Assembly (NCBI RefSeq): GCF_003854895.1
Contig: NZ_CP033966.1
Location: 3,968,001 to 4,032,000 of the forward strand
DNA: 64,000 nucleotides
Direction: 5' to 3'
Source: Pigmentiphaga sp. H8
Lineage (GTDB): Bacteria > Pseudomonadota > Gammaproteobacteria > Burkholderiales > Burkholderiaceae_B
Shown here piece by piece: positions 9,394 to 17,453 of the stretch (its first letter is position 1; every line of letters begins with the position of its first letter). The notes below the pieces were generated by a model. It was not told the origin of the DNA. It saw only the letters and a list, made by a program, of their open reading frames with translations, and made no database searches. A program made the position numbers and the translations under genes.

Positions 9394-10125
9394 ATGTCGT
9401 TCGAAAGCTGGCGCGGGGTGGTCGGCAACATCAAGCCCACGATGCGCCCGGGCGGCGTCGAGGAACTGGTGCGCATGCTGCCCGACGGAGTCGGATTGAT
9501 CCCGCTGTTCCTGGACATCCGCGATGGCCGTGTCGCCACTTTCGAGAAGGCGATCGCGGCCTACGAACCGCAGGTCGCCCGCCTGGCCGAGGCCGGCGTC
9601 GACCTGATCCACCCCGAGGGAGCGCCGCCGTTCATGGTGCTGGGCCGGGACGGCGAGACCGAGCTGATCGCGCGTTGGGAACGCGACTACGGCGTGCCGG
9701 TCTTCACCTCCGGCACCAACCACGTGCGGGCGCTGCGCGCGCTGAACGTCAAGCGCTTCATCGGAGCCACCTATTTCACCGGCGAGGTCAACGGCCATTT
9801 CAGCCGCTACTTCGAGCACGCGGGTTTCGAGGTCATGGCCATGGAGGGCATCGACGTGCCCTTCGAGCGAGTCGGCGACCTGTCGCCGCAGCAGGTCTAC
9901 GCCCACATCAAGAAGGCGTTCCTGAAGCATCCGCACGCCGAAGCCATCTACCTGCTGGGATCGGGATGGCGCGTGCTAGAGGTGGTCGAGCTGCTGGAGG
10001 CGGATCTGGGCGTACCGGTGGTGCATCCCGTGCCGGCGCGCTGCTGGGAAATCCAGCGCCGGCTGCGCATCCATGCGCCGCGAACCGGCTACGGCCAGTT
10101 GCTGCGCGAACTGCCCGCCGGCTGA
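9394..10125 (+). CDS. Asp/Glu racemase/maleate isomerase-fold protein lacking both catalytic cysteines
   Basis: A 243-residue protein with the two-lobed fold of maleate cis-trans isomerases and arylmalonate decarboxylases. GGAGG six bases before the ATG supports the start. In active family members a cysteine sits in each lobe; here the matching positions read HPEGAPP (residues 73-79) and LLGSGWR (residues 188-194), so neither cysteine is present. The only cysteine is Cys217 near the C terminus. The protein may therefore use a different chemistry, or be a binding or regulatory subunit. It lies between the dehydrogenase and a Bug receptor and is followed by a second member of the fold at 11141. 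Confidence 0.75.
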   Translation: MSFESWRGVVGNIKPTMRPGGVEELVRMLPDGVGLIPLFLDIRDGRVATFEKAIAAYEPQVARLAEAGVDLIHPEGAPPFMVLGRDGETELIARWERDYGVPVFTSGTNHVRALRALNVKRFIGATYFTGEVNGHFSRYFEHAGFEVMAMEGIDVPFERVGDLSPQQVYAHIKKAFLKHPHAEAIYLLGSGWRVLEVVELLEADLGVPVVHPVPARCWEIQRRLRIHAPRTGYGQLLRELPAG

Positions 10126-10145
10126 GCGGGCCCCGAGGAGGAGAC

Positions 10146-11105
10146 ATGGAAATGCGGCTTGCCGGCATGGCTTTGTGCCTGGCCTGTCTGGTACCCAGCA
10201 CTGTGACGGCGTATCCCGACAAGGCGGTGAAGGTCATCGTTCCCTATCCGCCGGGCGGCTCGGTGGATGCCACCGCACGCGCCGTCTCGCGCGCACTCTC
10301 GGTGGCATGGAAAAAACCCGTGATCGTAGAAAACCATGCCGGCGCGGGGGGCAACATCGGCGCCGAACTGGTATCGCGCGCCGAACCCGACGGCCACACG
10401 CTGCTGTTCGCCGCGCCCGGGCCGCTGGCGATCAACAAGAGCCTGTACGAGGCGCTCCCGTTCGACCCCGAAAAACTCACCCCCGTATCCATCGTCACGC
10501 AAAGCACCACCGTACTGCTACTGCGCCCCGGACTGGACATCGGCTCGGTCGGCCAGTTGATCGAGCGTGCCCGCGCCCGTCCGGAAGCGTTCACCTATGC
10601 GTCCAGCGGCGTAGGCTCCACCTCGCATCTGGCGGGAGAATTGTTCAAATCGATGGCGGGCATACAGCTCCTGCACGTGCCTTACAAAGGCAGCGCTCCG
10701 GCACTGGCCGACGTGCAGGCAGGGCACGTGGACATGGTCTTCGTCGAACTCAGCACCGCGCTCAATCCCGTCCGCGAGAAGCAGGTGCGCGCGCTGGCCA
10801 TCGGCAGCGCGCAGCGCGAAGCTGTTCTGCCAGACGTGCCGACCATGGCCGAGACGCTGCCCGGCTACCTGTCGACCACCTGGTTCGGCCTGACCGCCCC
10901 GCCGGGAACATCCCCCGCCATCGCGGCGCACATCGCCGACGCGGTCGCACAGGCGCTGCGGCAGCCCGACGTGGCGCAGCGCCTGGCCGGACTGAACGTG
11001 CGAACCATCGGCAACCAACCGGCCGAAGCGGCCGCCTTCATAAAGAACGAACGCGAACGCTGGAGCCGGGTATTGCGCGCCGCCGGCATCCGCGTACGCG
11101 AATGA
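10146..11105 (+). CDS. Bug-family (TctC-like) periplasmic solute-binding protein
   Basis: A 319-residue extracytoplasmic receptor. An N-terminal signal peptide ends near residue 22 (AYP after the hydrophobic stretch), followed by the Bug signature VIVPYPPGGSVDATAR, the GAGGNIGAE segment and the VPYKG motif. These proteins bind carboxylates, nicotinate-like compounds or amides in the periplasm. GAGGAGGA before the ATG is a strong ribosome binding site. The membrane subunits TctA and TctB are not nearby, as is common for this family in Bordetella relatives. It is the first of three related receptors in this operon. Confidence 0.92.
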   Translation: MEMRLAGMALCLACLVPSTVTAYPDKAVKVIVPYPPGGSVDATARAVSRALSVAWKKPVIVENHAGAGGNIGAELVSRAEPDGHTLLFAAPGPLAINKSLYEALPFDPEKLTPVSIVTQSTTVLLLRPGLDIGSVGQLIERARARPEAFTYASSGVGSTSHLAGELFKSMAGIQLLHVPYKGSAPALADVQAGHVDMVFVELSTALNPVREKQVRALAIGSAQREAVLPDVPTMAETLPGYLSTTWFGLTAPPGTSPAIAAHIADAVAQALRQPDVAQRLAGLNVRTIGNQPAEAAAFIKNERERWSRVLRAAGIRVRE

Positions 11106-11115
11106 CACCGTCTAT

Positions 11116-11143
11116 GGAGCATCGACATGGGAGCATCGACATG
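11116..11143 (+). repeat. Tandem 14-base repeat carrying a duplicated SD-ATG unit
   Basis: The sequence GGAGCATCGACATG occurs twice in perfect tandem (11116-11129 and 11130-11143). Each unit holds a Shine-Dalgarno-like GGAG and an ATG. Because 14 is not a multiple of three, only the second ATG (11141) is in frame with the following gene; the first lies in another frame. Confidence 0.9.
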
Positions 11144-11917
11144 AAAGTCAGCCAACCCCGGAATCGGGAAGCCAGCATGTACGGATACCGTGCCCGCATC
11201 GGCTATACCTCGCCGATGGCAGCCACGGAAACCTTCCCGTACGAGTTCTATCGGATGGCACCCGCTGGCGTCACGCTGGTTCTGTCCACCCTGGCTGTGC
11301 TGGAACGCAGCCGCGACGAGGTCGACCGCAGCTACGACATGAGCCTGCGTGCCGCGCGCGAACTGGCGCGCGTGGGGGTGGACGTGCTGGTGTTGGGCGG
11401 CGTGCCGATCAACCTGTCCCGCGGCAGCGACGTGGCGGGCCTGATAGGCGAGGTCGAGCATGACATCGGCGTTCCGGTGGTGACCAGCATCACCGCGCAA
11501 CTGGACGCGCTGCGGCGCCTGCAAGCGCGGCGGGTCGGCATCGTGCATCCGTTCACCGCCGACCAGGACGCGAAATTCGCCAGCTACCTGGAACCGCATG
11601 GTTTCGAGCGGCTGGCCGTGCTGGGCGGAGGCCATGCCGGCCCCGAGGTGGGACGCGTACCTCGCGACCGCGTGCGCCACTTGGCTCGCCAGTTGCTGGA
11701 GCGCGAACCGGACCTGGATACCTTGTGGCTGCCGTGCCCGCACTGGGCGGTGGCCGAATCGCTCGACCCGATCGAACAGGAGTTGGGAGTAGGCGTGGTG
11801 GGTGCCTTGCAGGCCATCCTGTGGCAGGCCTTGCGCCGCTGCGGCGTGAACGATGCCATCCCGGGCCACGGGCGGCTGCTGCGCGACGATCCCGCCGCCG
11901 CCGGGGAGAACCAATGA
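11141..11917 (+). CDS. Arylmalonate decarboxylase/Asp-Glu racemase-like protein
   Basis: A 258-residue protein of the Asp/Glu racemase superfamily. The first-lobe position reads VLGGVPIN (Gly instead of Cys) and the second-lobe cysteine is kept as Cys199 in LWLPCPHWA. This Gly plus single Cys pattern is that of arylmalonate decarboxylases rather than two-cysteine racemases. I chose ATG 11141 because GGAG of the upstream 14-base repeat lies seven bases away. ATG 11102, overlapping the Bug stop codon, and ATG 11177 with a nearby GGAAG are in-frame alternatives. The gene sits between two Bug receptors and overlaps the next by four bases, so its substrate is probably the imported acid or a derivative. 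Confidence 0.78.
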   Translation: MKVSQPRNREASMYGYRARIGYTSPMAATETFPYEFYRMAPAGVTLVLSTLAVLERSRDEVDRSYDMSLRAARELARVGVDVLVLGGVPINLSRGSDVAGLIGEVEHDIGVPVVTSITAQLDALRRLQARRVGIVHPFTADQDAKFASYLEPHGFERLAVLGGGHAGPEVGRVPRDRVRHLARQLLEREPDLDTLWLPCPHWAVAESLDPIEQELGVGVVGALQAILWQALRRCGVNDAIPGHGRLLRDDPAAAGENQ

Positions 11918-12870
11918 TCGACCGCCTGCTGCTGTCCGTTCTGCTGGCCTGCTCCCTGCCCGCCTGGGCCGACGGCTATCCCGTCAAACCCATCCGCCTG
12001 GTCATACCCTATGCCCCCGGCGGCACCACCGACACGCTGGCGCGCATCGTCGGCAAGGGGCTGCTGGCTCGCTGGGGGCAGCCGGTGATACCCGACAACC
12101 GCAGCGGCGCCGCCGGCAATATCGGTGCCGAGGCCGTCGCCAAGGCGCCGGCCGACGGCTATACGCTGATGCTGTCGGCGGCCGGACCGCTGGCCGTCAA
12201 CAAGGGGCTGTACAAGAGCCTGCCCTACGATCCGGATGCCTTCGTGCCGGTCTCGATCATTGCACGCAGCCACAGCCTGCTGGTGGTGCATCCGGACAAA
12301 GGGCGCAATAGCCTGGCCGAGTTGATCGCCGAAGCGCGCGCCCGTCCGGACAAGCTCACCTACGCATCCAGCGGCATCGGCTCCACGCCGCACCTGGCCG
12401 CCGAACTGTTCAAATCCATGTCCGGCACCCACATTGTCCACGTACCATACCGTGGCGTCGCACCGGCCCTGACCGACTTGGTGGCAGGGCACGTGGATAT
12501 GATGTTCGTGGAAATGGGCGCTGCGCTGCCCTACGTGCGCTCGGGCCAGTTGCGCGCGCTGGCGTTGGGCAGCGATACGCGCAAGCCCGCGCTGCCCGAC
12601 GTCCCTACCGTGGCCGAGACGTTGCCCGGCTTCCTGTCGGTGACCTGGTTCGGCTTGGCCGCGCCCCCCGGCACGCCGCCGGCGGTAGCCGGACGGCTGG
12701 CACTCGCCACGGACGAACTGCTGCGCGAGCCCGAGGTTCGTCGGCAGATCGAATCCCTGAACATCGAAGCGGTCGGCGGCACGCCTGCCCAGGCCGTGTC
12801 CTTCATCCGGCAGGAAAGCAGCCGCTGGTTGAACGTACTGGCCCAGGCCGGTATTCACGCGCAGGAATGA
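11914..12870 (+). CDS. Bug-family (TctC-like) periplasmic solute-binding protein
   Basis: A 318-residue receptor with a signal peptide ending near ADGYPVKP, the signature LVIPYAPGGTTDTLAR, AAGNIGAEA, and VPYRG. It is the second of three tandem Bug receptors and overlaps the preceding racemase-like gene by four bases (ATGA). Clear sequence similarity to its two neighbours suggests they arose by duplication. It probably delivers a carboxylate to a TctAB-type or other permease encoded elsewhere. Confidence 0.92.
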   Translation: MIDRLLLSVLLACSLPAWADGYPVKPIRLVIPYAPGGTTDTLARIVGKGLLARWGQPVIPDNRSGAAGNIGAEAVAKAPADGYTLMLSAAGPLAVNKGLYKSLPYDPDAFVPVSIIARSHSLLVVHPDKGRNSLAELIAEARARPDKLTYASSGIGSTPHLAAELFKSMSGTHIVHVPYRGVAPALTDLVAGHVDMMFVEMGAALPYVRSGQLRALALGSDTRKPALPDVPTVAETLPGFLSVTWFGLAAPPGTPPAVAGRLALATDELLREPEVRRQIESLNIEAVGGTPAQAVSFIRQESSRWLNVLAQAGIHAQE

Positions 12871-12910
12871 CCGGCCCTGCCGGCACCACCAACGAGGAGG
12901 AAGAAAGACA

Positions 12911-13876
12911 ATGAAAAAAACCTGGCTCATCCCGCTGCTGTCGGCGGCCATGCTGGCCTGTACGCTCCCGGCCCAGGCCCAGACCTACCCGGCCAAACCG
13001 GTGAAATTCATCGTGCCCTATCCGCCCGGCGGCACGACGGACGTCCTGGCGCGCGCTGTCGCCAAGGCGCTGTTCGCCAAGTGGAACCAGCCTGTCGTGA
13101 TCGAGAACCATGGCGGGGCTGGCGGGAACATCGGAGCCGAGATGGTCTACCGTGCCGATCCGGACGGCTACACCCTGCTGTTCGCCTCGCCCGGTCCCCT
13201 GGCGATCAACAAGGACCTGTACGCCAAGGTCGGCTACGAACCCGAGAAATTCGTGCCGATCTCCATCGTCGCCGACGTGCCCAACGTGCTGGTGACCGGC
13301 AAGCGGCTGAAGATCCAGTCGGTGCAGGCCCTGATCGAACTGGCCCGCAAGGAGCCCGGCAAGCTGAACTACGCCTCGCAGGGCAACGGCAGCACGTCGC
13401 ACCTCAGTGCCGAGATGCTCAAGTCCATGGCCGGCATCAACATCGTGCACGTCCCCTACAAGGGCAGTTCACCAGCGCTGACCGGCCTGATCAGCGGCGA
13501 GACGGACATGATGTTCGTGGAGCTGAGTTCGGTGCTGCAACATATCCGTGCCGGCACGCTGCGGCCGCTGGCGGTGGCCGGCGAGCGCCGCGATCCCCTG
13601 CTGCCGGATGTGCCGGCCATGTCGGAACAGTTGCCTGGCTTCGTGTCGACCACCTGGTTCGCGATGGTCGCGCCGCCCCGCACCCCGCAGGCCGTCGTCG
13701 ACAAGCTGTCGGGCGACGTCGCGGCGGCCATCAAGACCCCCGAGCTGGCCAAGCTCATGGCCGACATCAATCTGCAGGCGGGCGGCACCGACTCCGCCCA
13801 GACCCAGGCCTTCCTGGCGCGCGAGCGCGAGCGGTGGAGCAAGGTGATCAGGATGACGGGGGCACAGGTGGAGTGA
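12911..13876 (+). CDS. Bug-family (TctC-like) periplasmic solute-binding protein
   Basis: A 321-residue receptor with a clear signal peptide (MKKTWLIPLLSAAMLACTL then AQAQTYP), signature FIVPYPPGGTTDVLAR, GAGGNIGAE and VPYKG. GAGGAGGAAG before the ATG is a strong ribosome binding site. It is the third tandem Bug receptor and closes the operon; the next gene converges from the other strand after 19 bases. The 40-base gap to the preceding gene is the largest between genes within this operon. Confidence 0.92.
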   Translation: MKKTWLIPLLSAAMLACTLPAQAQTYPAKPVKFIVPYPPGGTTDVLARAVAKALFAKWNQPVVIENHGGAGGNIGAEMVYRADPDGYTLLFASPGPLAINKDLYAKVGYEPEKFVPISIVADVPNVLVTGKRLKIQSVQALIELARKEPGKLNYASQGNGSTSHLSAEMLKSMAGINIVHVPYKGSSPALTGLISGETDMMFVELSSVLQHIRAGTLRPLAVAGERRDPLLPDVPAMSEQLPGFVSTTWFAMVAPPRTPQAVVDKLSGDVAAAIKTPELAKLMADINLQAGGTDSAQTQAFLARERERWSKVIRMTGAQVE

Positions 13877-13895
13877 CGGCGTCCGGCCCCGGCCG

Positions 13896-15017
13896 TCAGC
13901 CGTCGCCCCACACCTCCCGCGCCGTCTCTAGCACCAGCCTGAGCTTGTCCCGCTGGGCCGCCACGGCGATGTCATTGCCGTGCACCGTACTGGCGAAACC
14001 GCACTGCGGCGACAGCGCAAGCTGTTCCAGCGGCACATGGCGCGCGGCTTCGTCGATGCGTCGCTTCAGGTCGTCCTTGGACTCCAGTTCGCCGAACTTG
14101 GTGCTGACCAGGCCGAGCACGGCGATCTTGCCCTTGGGCAGGAAGCGCAACGGGCGGAAATCGCCGCTGCGGTCGTCGTCGTATTCGAGGAAATAGGCGT
14201 CGACGTTCATCTCGGCCAGCAGGGCCTCGGCCACCGGTTCGTAGCCGCCGCTGGCGGCGAAGGTGCTCTTGAAGTTGCCCCGGCACAAATGGATGGCCAG
14301 GACCATGCCTTCGGGCTTGTGCGCCGCGACCTTGTTGATGAACCGGGCGTAGCGGTGCGGCAGTTCGTCGGGGTCGTCGCCCCGGCCGGTGGCCGCAGCG
14401 CGCATGCGGGCGTCGCACAGGTAGGCCAGGTTGGTGTCGTCGAGCTGCACGTAGCGGCAGCCGGCCGCCGCCAGCGACTTCAGTTCGTCGCCATAGGCGC
14501 GCGCGACGTCGTCATAGAAGTCGGGGTCGAGCTCGGGATAGTGCCGGGCGCTGATCCCGGCTCGGCCACCGCGAAAGTGCAGCATGGTCGGCGATGGGAT
14601 CGCCACCTTGCCGACGCTGCCGGGCGACAACTGGCCTTGCAGGTATTCGAAATCGGTGCGCTGGATGTCGGCCACGTGTCGCACCTTGTCGACCACGGAG
14701 ATGACGGGCGGCGCGAGTTCGGTCTTGCCGTCGGACCGCTGCACCGCGACCGGCTCGCCGCTGGACACGCCGCCCAGCCGGCGCAGGAAATCGACGTGGA
14801 AGTAGGTCCGGCGGAACTCGCCGTCGGTGATGCTTTTCAGGCCGACGTCTTCCTGGAACTTGACGATCTCGGCGATGGCTCGGTCTTCGACGCGCCGAAG
14901 TTCATCAGCCGTGATTTCGCCCTTGGCGTGATGGTCGCGCGCCTCGATCAGGTAGGCGGGACGCAGAAAGCTGCCGACGTGGTCGGCGCGGAACGGGGGG
15001 TTCAAGGGCAGGCTCAT
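13896..15017 (-). CDS. MetE C-terminal-like methyltransferase (YxjG-type cobalamin-independent methionine synthase family)
   Basis: This 373-residue protein corresponds to the C-terminal catalytic half of MetE. The zinc-site residues appear intact: His and Cys in IHLCRGN, Glu in FLEYDDD, and Cys in LSPQCGF. Related stand-alone proteins transfer methyl groups to homocysteine or act on other thiols, but lack the N-terminal half needed for full folate-dependent MetE activity. It begins four bases after the stop codon of metE and is surely in the same transcript, so it is likely under MetR control. Possible roles are use of an alternative methyl donor or support of MetE; which is correct cannot be decided here. 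Confidence 0.85.
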   Translation of the reverse strand: MSLPLNPPFRADHVGSFLRPAYLIEARDHHAKGEITADELRRVEDRAIAEIVKFQEDVGLKSITDGEFRRTYFHVDFLRRLGGVSSGEPVAVQRSDGKTELAPPVISVVDKVRHVADIQRTDFEYLQGQLSPGSVGKVAIPSPTMLHFRGGRAGISARHYPELDPDFYDDVARAYGDELKSLAAAGCRYVQLDDTNLAYLCDARMRAAATGRGDDPDELPHRYARFINKVAAHKPEGMVLAIHLCRGNFKSTFAASGGYEPVAEALLAEMNVDAYFLEYDDDRSGDFRPLRFLPKGKIAVLGLVSTKFGELESKDDLKRRIDEAARHVPLEQLALSPQCGFASTVHGNDIAVAAQRDKLRLVLETAREVWGDG

Positions 15018-15021
15018 GTTC

Positions 15022-17316
15022 TTAGCTCGCTTCGCCGCGCAAGGTCCGGGCGGCGGCCACCATGTTGGTCAGCGCCGGGATGACCTCGGCCCATTGGCGG
15101 GTCTTCAGGCCGCAGTCCGGATTGACCCACAGGCGCTCGGCCGGCACGCGCTCGGCCGCCTTGCGCATCAGTTGCACGATGTGCGCCTGGGTCGGGATGT
15201 TGGGCGAGTGGATGTCGTACACGCCCGGCCCGATCTCGTTCGGGTACTTGAAATCGTCGAACGCATCCAGCAGTTCCATGTCGGACCGCGAGGTCTCGAT
15301 GGTGATGACGTCCGCATCCATGTCGGCGATGGCCTGGATGATGTCGTTGAACTCCGAATAGCACATGTGGGTGTGGATCTGGGTCTCGTCGCGCACGCCG
15401 TTGGCGGTGATGCGGAAGGACTCCACCGCCCAGTCCAGGTATTCCTGCCATTGCGCGCGGCGCAGCGGCAGGCCTTCGCGCAGCGCGGCCTCGTCGATCT
15501 GAATCACGCTGATGCCGGCACGCTCCAGGTCCAGGACTTCTGCGCGGATGGCCAGCGCGAGCTGGTAGCACGAGACCGAGCGCGGCTGGTCGTCGCGTAC
15601 GAAGGACCAGTTCAGGATGGTGACCGGTCCGGTCAGCATGCCCTTCATCGGCTTGTCGGTCAGCGACTGGGCGTACTTGATCCAGGCGACGGTCATCGGG
15701 TCCGGGCGGCTGATGTCGCCGAACAGGATGGGCGGCTTCACGCAGCGGGACCCGTAGGACTGCACCCAGCCGAACTGGCTGAACACATAGCCTTCGAGCT
15801 GTTCGCCGAAGTATTCGACCATGTCGTTGCGCTCGGCTTCGCCGTGCACCAGCACGTCCAGGCCCAGGGCTTCCTGTTCGCGCACGCTGCGGCCGATCTC
15901 GGCCCGCATGGCGGCCAGGTAGCCGGCCTCGTCCAGCGCGCCGGCCTTGTACTGGCTGCGCGCCAGGCGGATCTCGGCGGTCTGCGGGAACGAACCGATG
16001 GTCGTGGTCGGGAAGGCCGGCAGTTTCAACAGAGCCGCCTGCTTCGCGGCCCGCTCGGCGTAGGCGTGCTGGCGGCGCCCCATATTGGCGGCCAGGCGGG
16101 CGACGGCTTCCTTGACGGCCGGATTGTGCACGCGCGGCGACGCGCGCCGCGCCTCGATCGCGTCGCGATTGGCGCGCAACGCCGCCTGGGCGGCGCTGCG
16201 CCCCTCGCGCAGCGCGACGGCCAGCACCTTCAGTTCTTCGAGTTTCTGCAGCGCGAAGGCCAGCCACGGCTTGACCTCGGCATCCAGCTTCTGCTCGCTG
16301 TCCAGGTCCACCGGCACGTGCAGCAGCGAGCACGACGGCGCGATCCACAAGCGTTCGCCCAGTTGCGCGGCCACCGGCGCCAGCCAGTCCAGCACGCCGT
16401 TCAGGTCGGTCTTCCAGATGTTGCGGCCGTTGATCACGCCCAGCGACACCACGCGATCGGCCGGCAGGCCGGCGATCAGCGGTTCGACTTCGGCGCGCGC
16501 GTTGACCGCGTCCAGGTGCACGCCCTGCACGGGCAGCTCGCACACCAGCGGCAGGTTCTCCTGGAGCTGGCCGAAGTACGTAGCCAGCAGCAGCTTCGCC
16601 GGGCCACCGGCGAACGCGGCGTAGGCGGTGCGGAAGGCCTCGCGCCAGGCGGGGGCCAGTTCAGTGACCAGCACCGGTTCGTCGATCTGCACCCATTCGG
16701 CCCCCTGGGCGGCCAGCGTGGCCAGCAGCTCGACGTAGGCCGGCAAGAGGCGCGGCAACAGCGCGAGCTTGTCGGAGTCGTCCTTGGCCTTACCCAGCCA
16801 CAGGTAGGTGACGGGACCGATGACGACGGGCTTGGCCTTGACGCCCTGGACGCGGGCCTCGGCCAGTTGTTCGACGTAGCGCGAGGCGTCCAGCCTGAAC
16901 GTCGTGTCGACCGTGAACTCCGGGACGATGTAGTGGTAGTTCGTGTCGAACCACTTCGTCATTTCGCCGGCGGCAACCCCGCCGCAGCAGGCGGCGTGCG
17001 CATCCGCGGATTCGGCCGAACGGCCGCGCGCCACGCGGAAGTAGTTGTCCAGCGCATCGCCATGGAAATCTTGCACGCGCGAGGGCAGGTTGCCCAGCGT
17101 GAAACTCATGTCGAGCACCTGGTCGTAGAACGCGAAATCGCCAACGGGCGCCAGGTCCAGCTCCTTCTGGCTGGCCCAGTTCAACTGGCGCAGCTGCGCG
17201 CCGAGCGCCTTCAGTTCGTCGCGCGCGGACTCGCCCTTCCAGTAGCGCTCGAGCCCGAACTTCAGCTCGCGCTTGGCGCCTATGCGCGGAAAACCGAGAT
17301 TGTGAGTGGTGACCAT
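15022..17316 (-). CDS. metE: 5-methyltetrahydropteroyltriglutamate-homocysteine methyltransferase (MetE)
   Basis: A full-length 764-residue cobalamin-independent methionine synthase that makes methionine in the cytoplasm by transferring the methyl group of methyltetrahydrofolate to homocysteine. The start ATG at 17316 gives the standard N terminus VTTHNLGFPRIG; GGCAGG precedes it. Zinc ligands are visible as THMCYSEF, TIETSRSD and NPDCGLK in the C-terminal half. It is divergent from metR across a 137-base AT-rich region with an inverted repeat, the usual layout for MetR-activated metE. A MetE-like gene follows four bases downstream. Confidence 0.97.
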   Translation of the reverse strand: MVTTHNLGFPRIGAKRELKFGLERYWKGESARDELKALGAQLRQLNWASQKELDLAPVGDFAFYDQVLDMSFTLGNLPSRVQDFHGDALDNYFRVARGRSAESADAHAACCGGVAAGEMTKWFDTNYHYIVPEFTVDTTFRLDASRYVEQLAEARVQGVKAKPVVIGPVTYLWLGKAKDDSDKLALLPRLLPAYVELLATLAAQGAEWVQIDEPVLVTELAPAWREAFRTAYAAFAGGPAKLLLATYFGQLQENLPLVCELPVQGVHLDAVNARAEVEPLIAGLPADRVVSLGVINGRNIWKTDLNGVLDWLAPVAAQLGERLWIAPSCSLLHVPVDLDSEQKLDAEVKPWLAFALQKLEELKVLAVALREGRSAAQAALRANRDAIEARRASPRVHNPAVKEAVARLAANMGRRQHAYAERAAKQAALLKLPAFPTTTIGSFPQTAEIRLARSQYKAGALDEAGYLAAMRAEIGRSVREQEALGLDVLVHGEAERNDMVEYFGEQLEGYVFSQFGWVQSYGSRCVKPPILFGDISRPDPMTVAWIKYAQSLTDKPMKGMLTGPVTILNWSFVRDDQPRSVSCYQLALAIRAEVLDLERAGISVIQIDEAALREGLPLRRAQWQEYLDWAVESFRITANGVRDETQIHTHMCYSEFNDIIQAIADMDADVITIETSRSDMELLDAFDDFKYPNEIGPGVYDIHSPNIPTQAHIVQLMRKAAERVPAERLWVNPDCGLKTRQWAEVIPALTNMVAAARTLRGEAS

Positions 17317-17385
17317 GTGACCTGCCATCCGATGAATGAGTACGCGAAACGACGCGGGAAGGCAGTCATGATAGGGACATCCATC

Positions 17386-17412
17386 AATGAAATAAAATGG
17401 CATTATTTCATT
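17386..17412. promoter_or_regulatory. Inverted repeat in the metE-metR divergent promoter (candidate MetR site)
   Basis: A perfect 10-base inverted repeat, AATGAAATAA at 17386-17395 and TTATTTCATT at 17403-17412, is separated by seven bases and sits in a strongly AT-rich island between metE and metR. It contains TGAA and TTCA half-sites as in MetR operators, although the spacing differs from the E. coli consensus. A further TGAATGAG at 17332-17340 may be a second half-site near metE. Confidence 0.55.
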
Positions 17413-17453
17413 TATCCATTATATTTATTCATTCATTGCCGGGTAGGGCCTTC

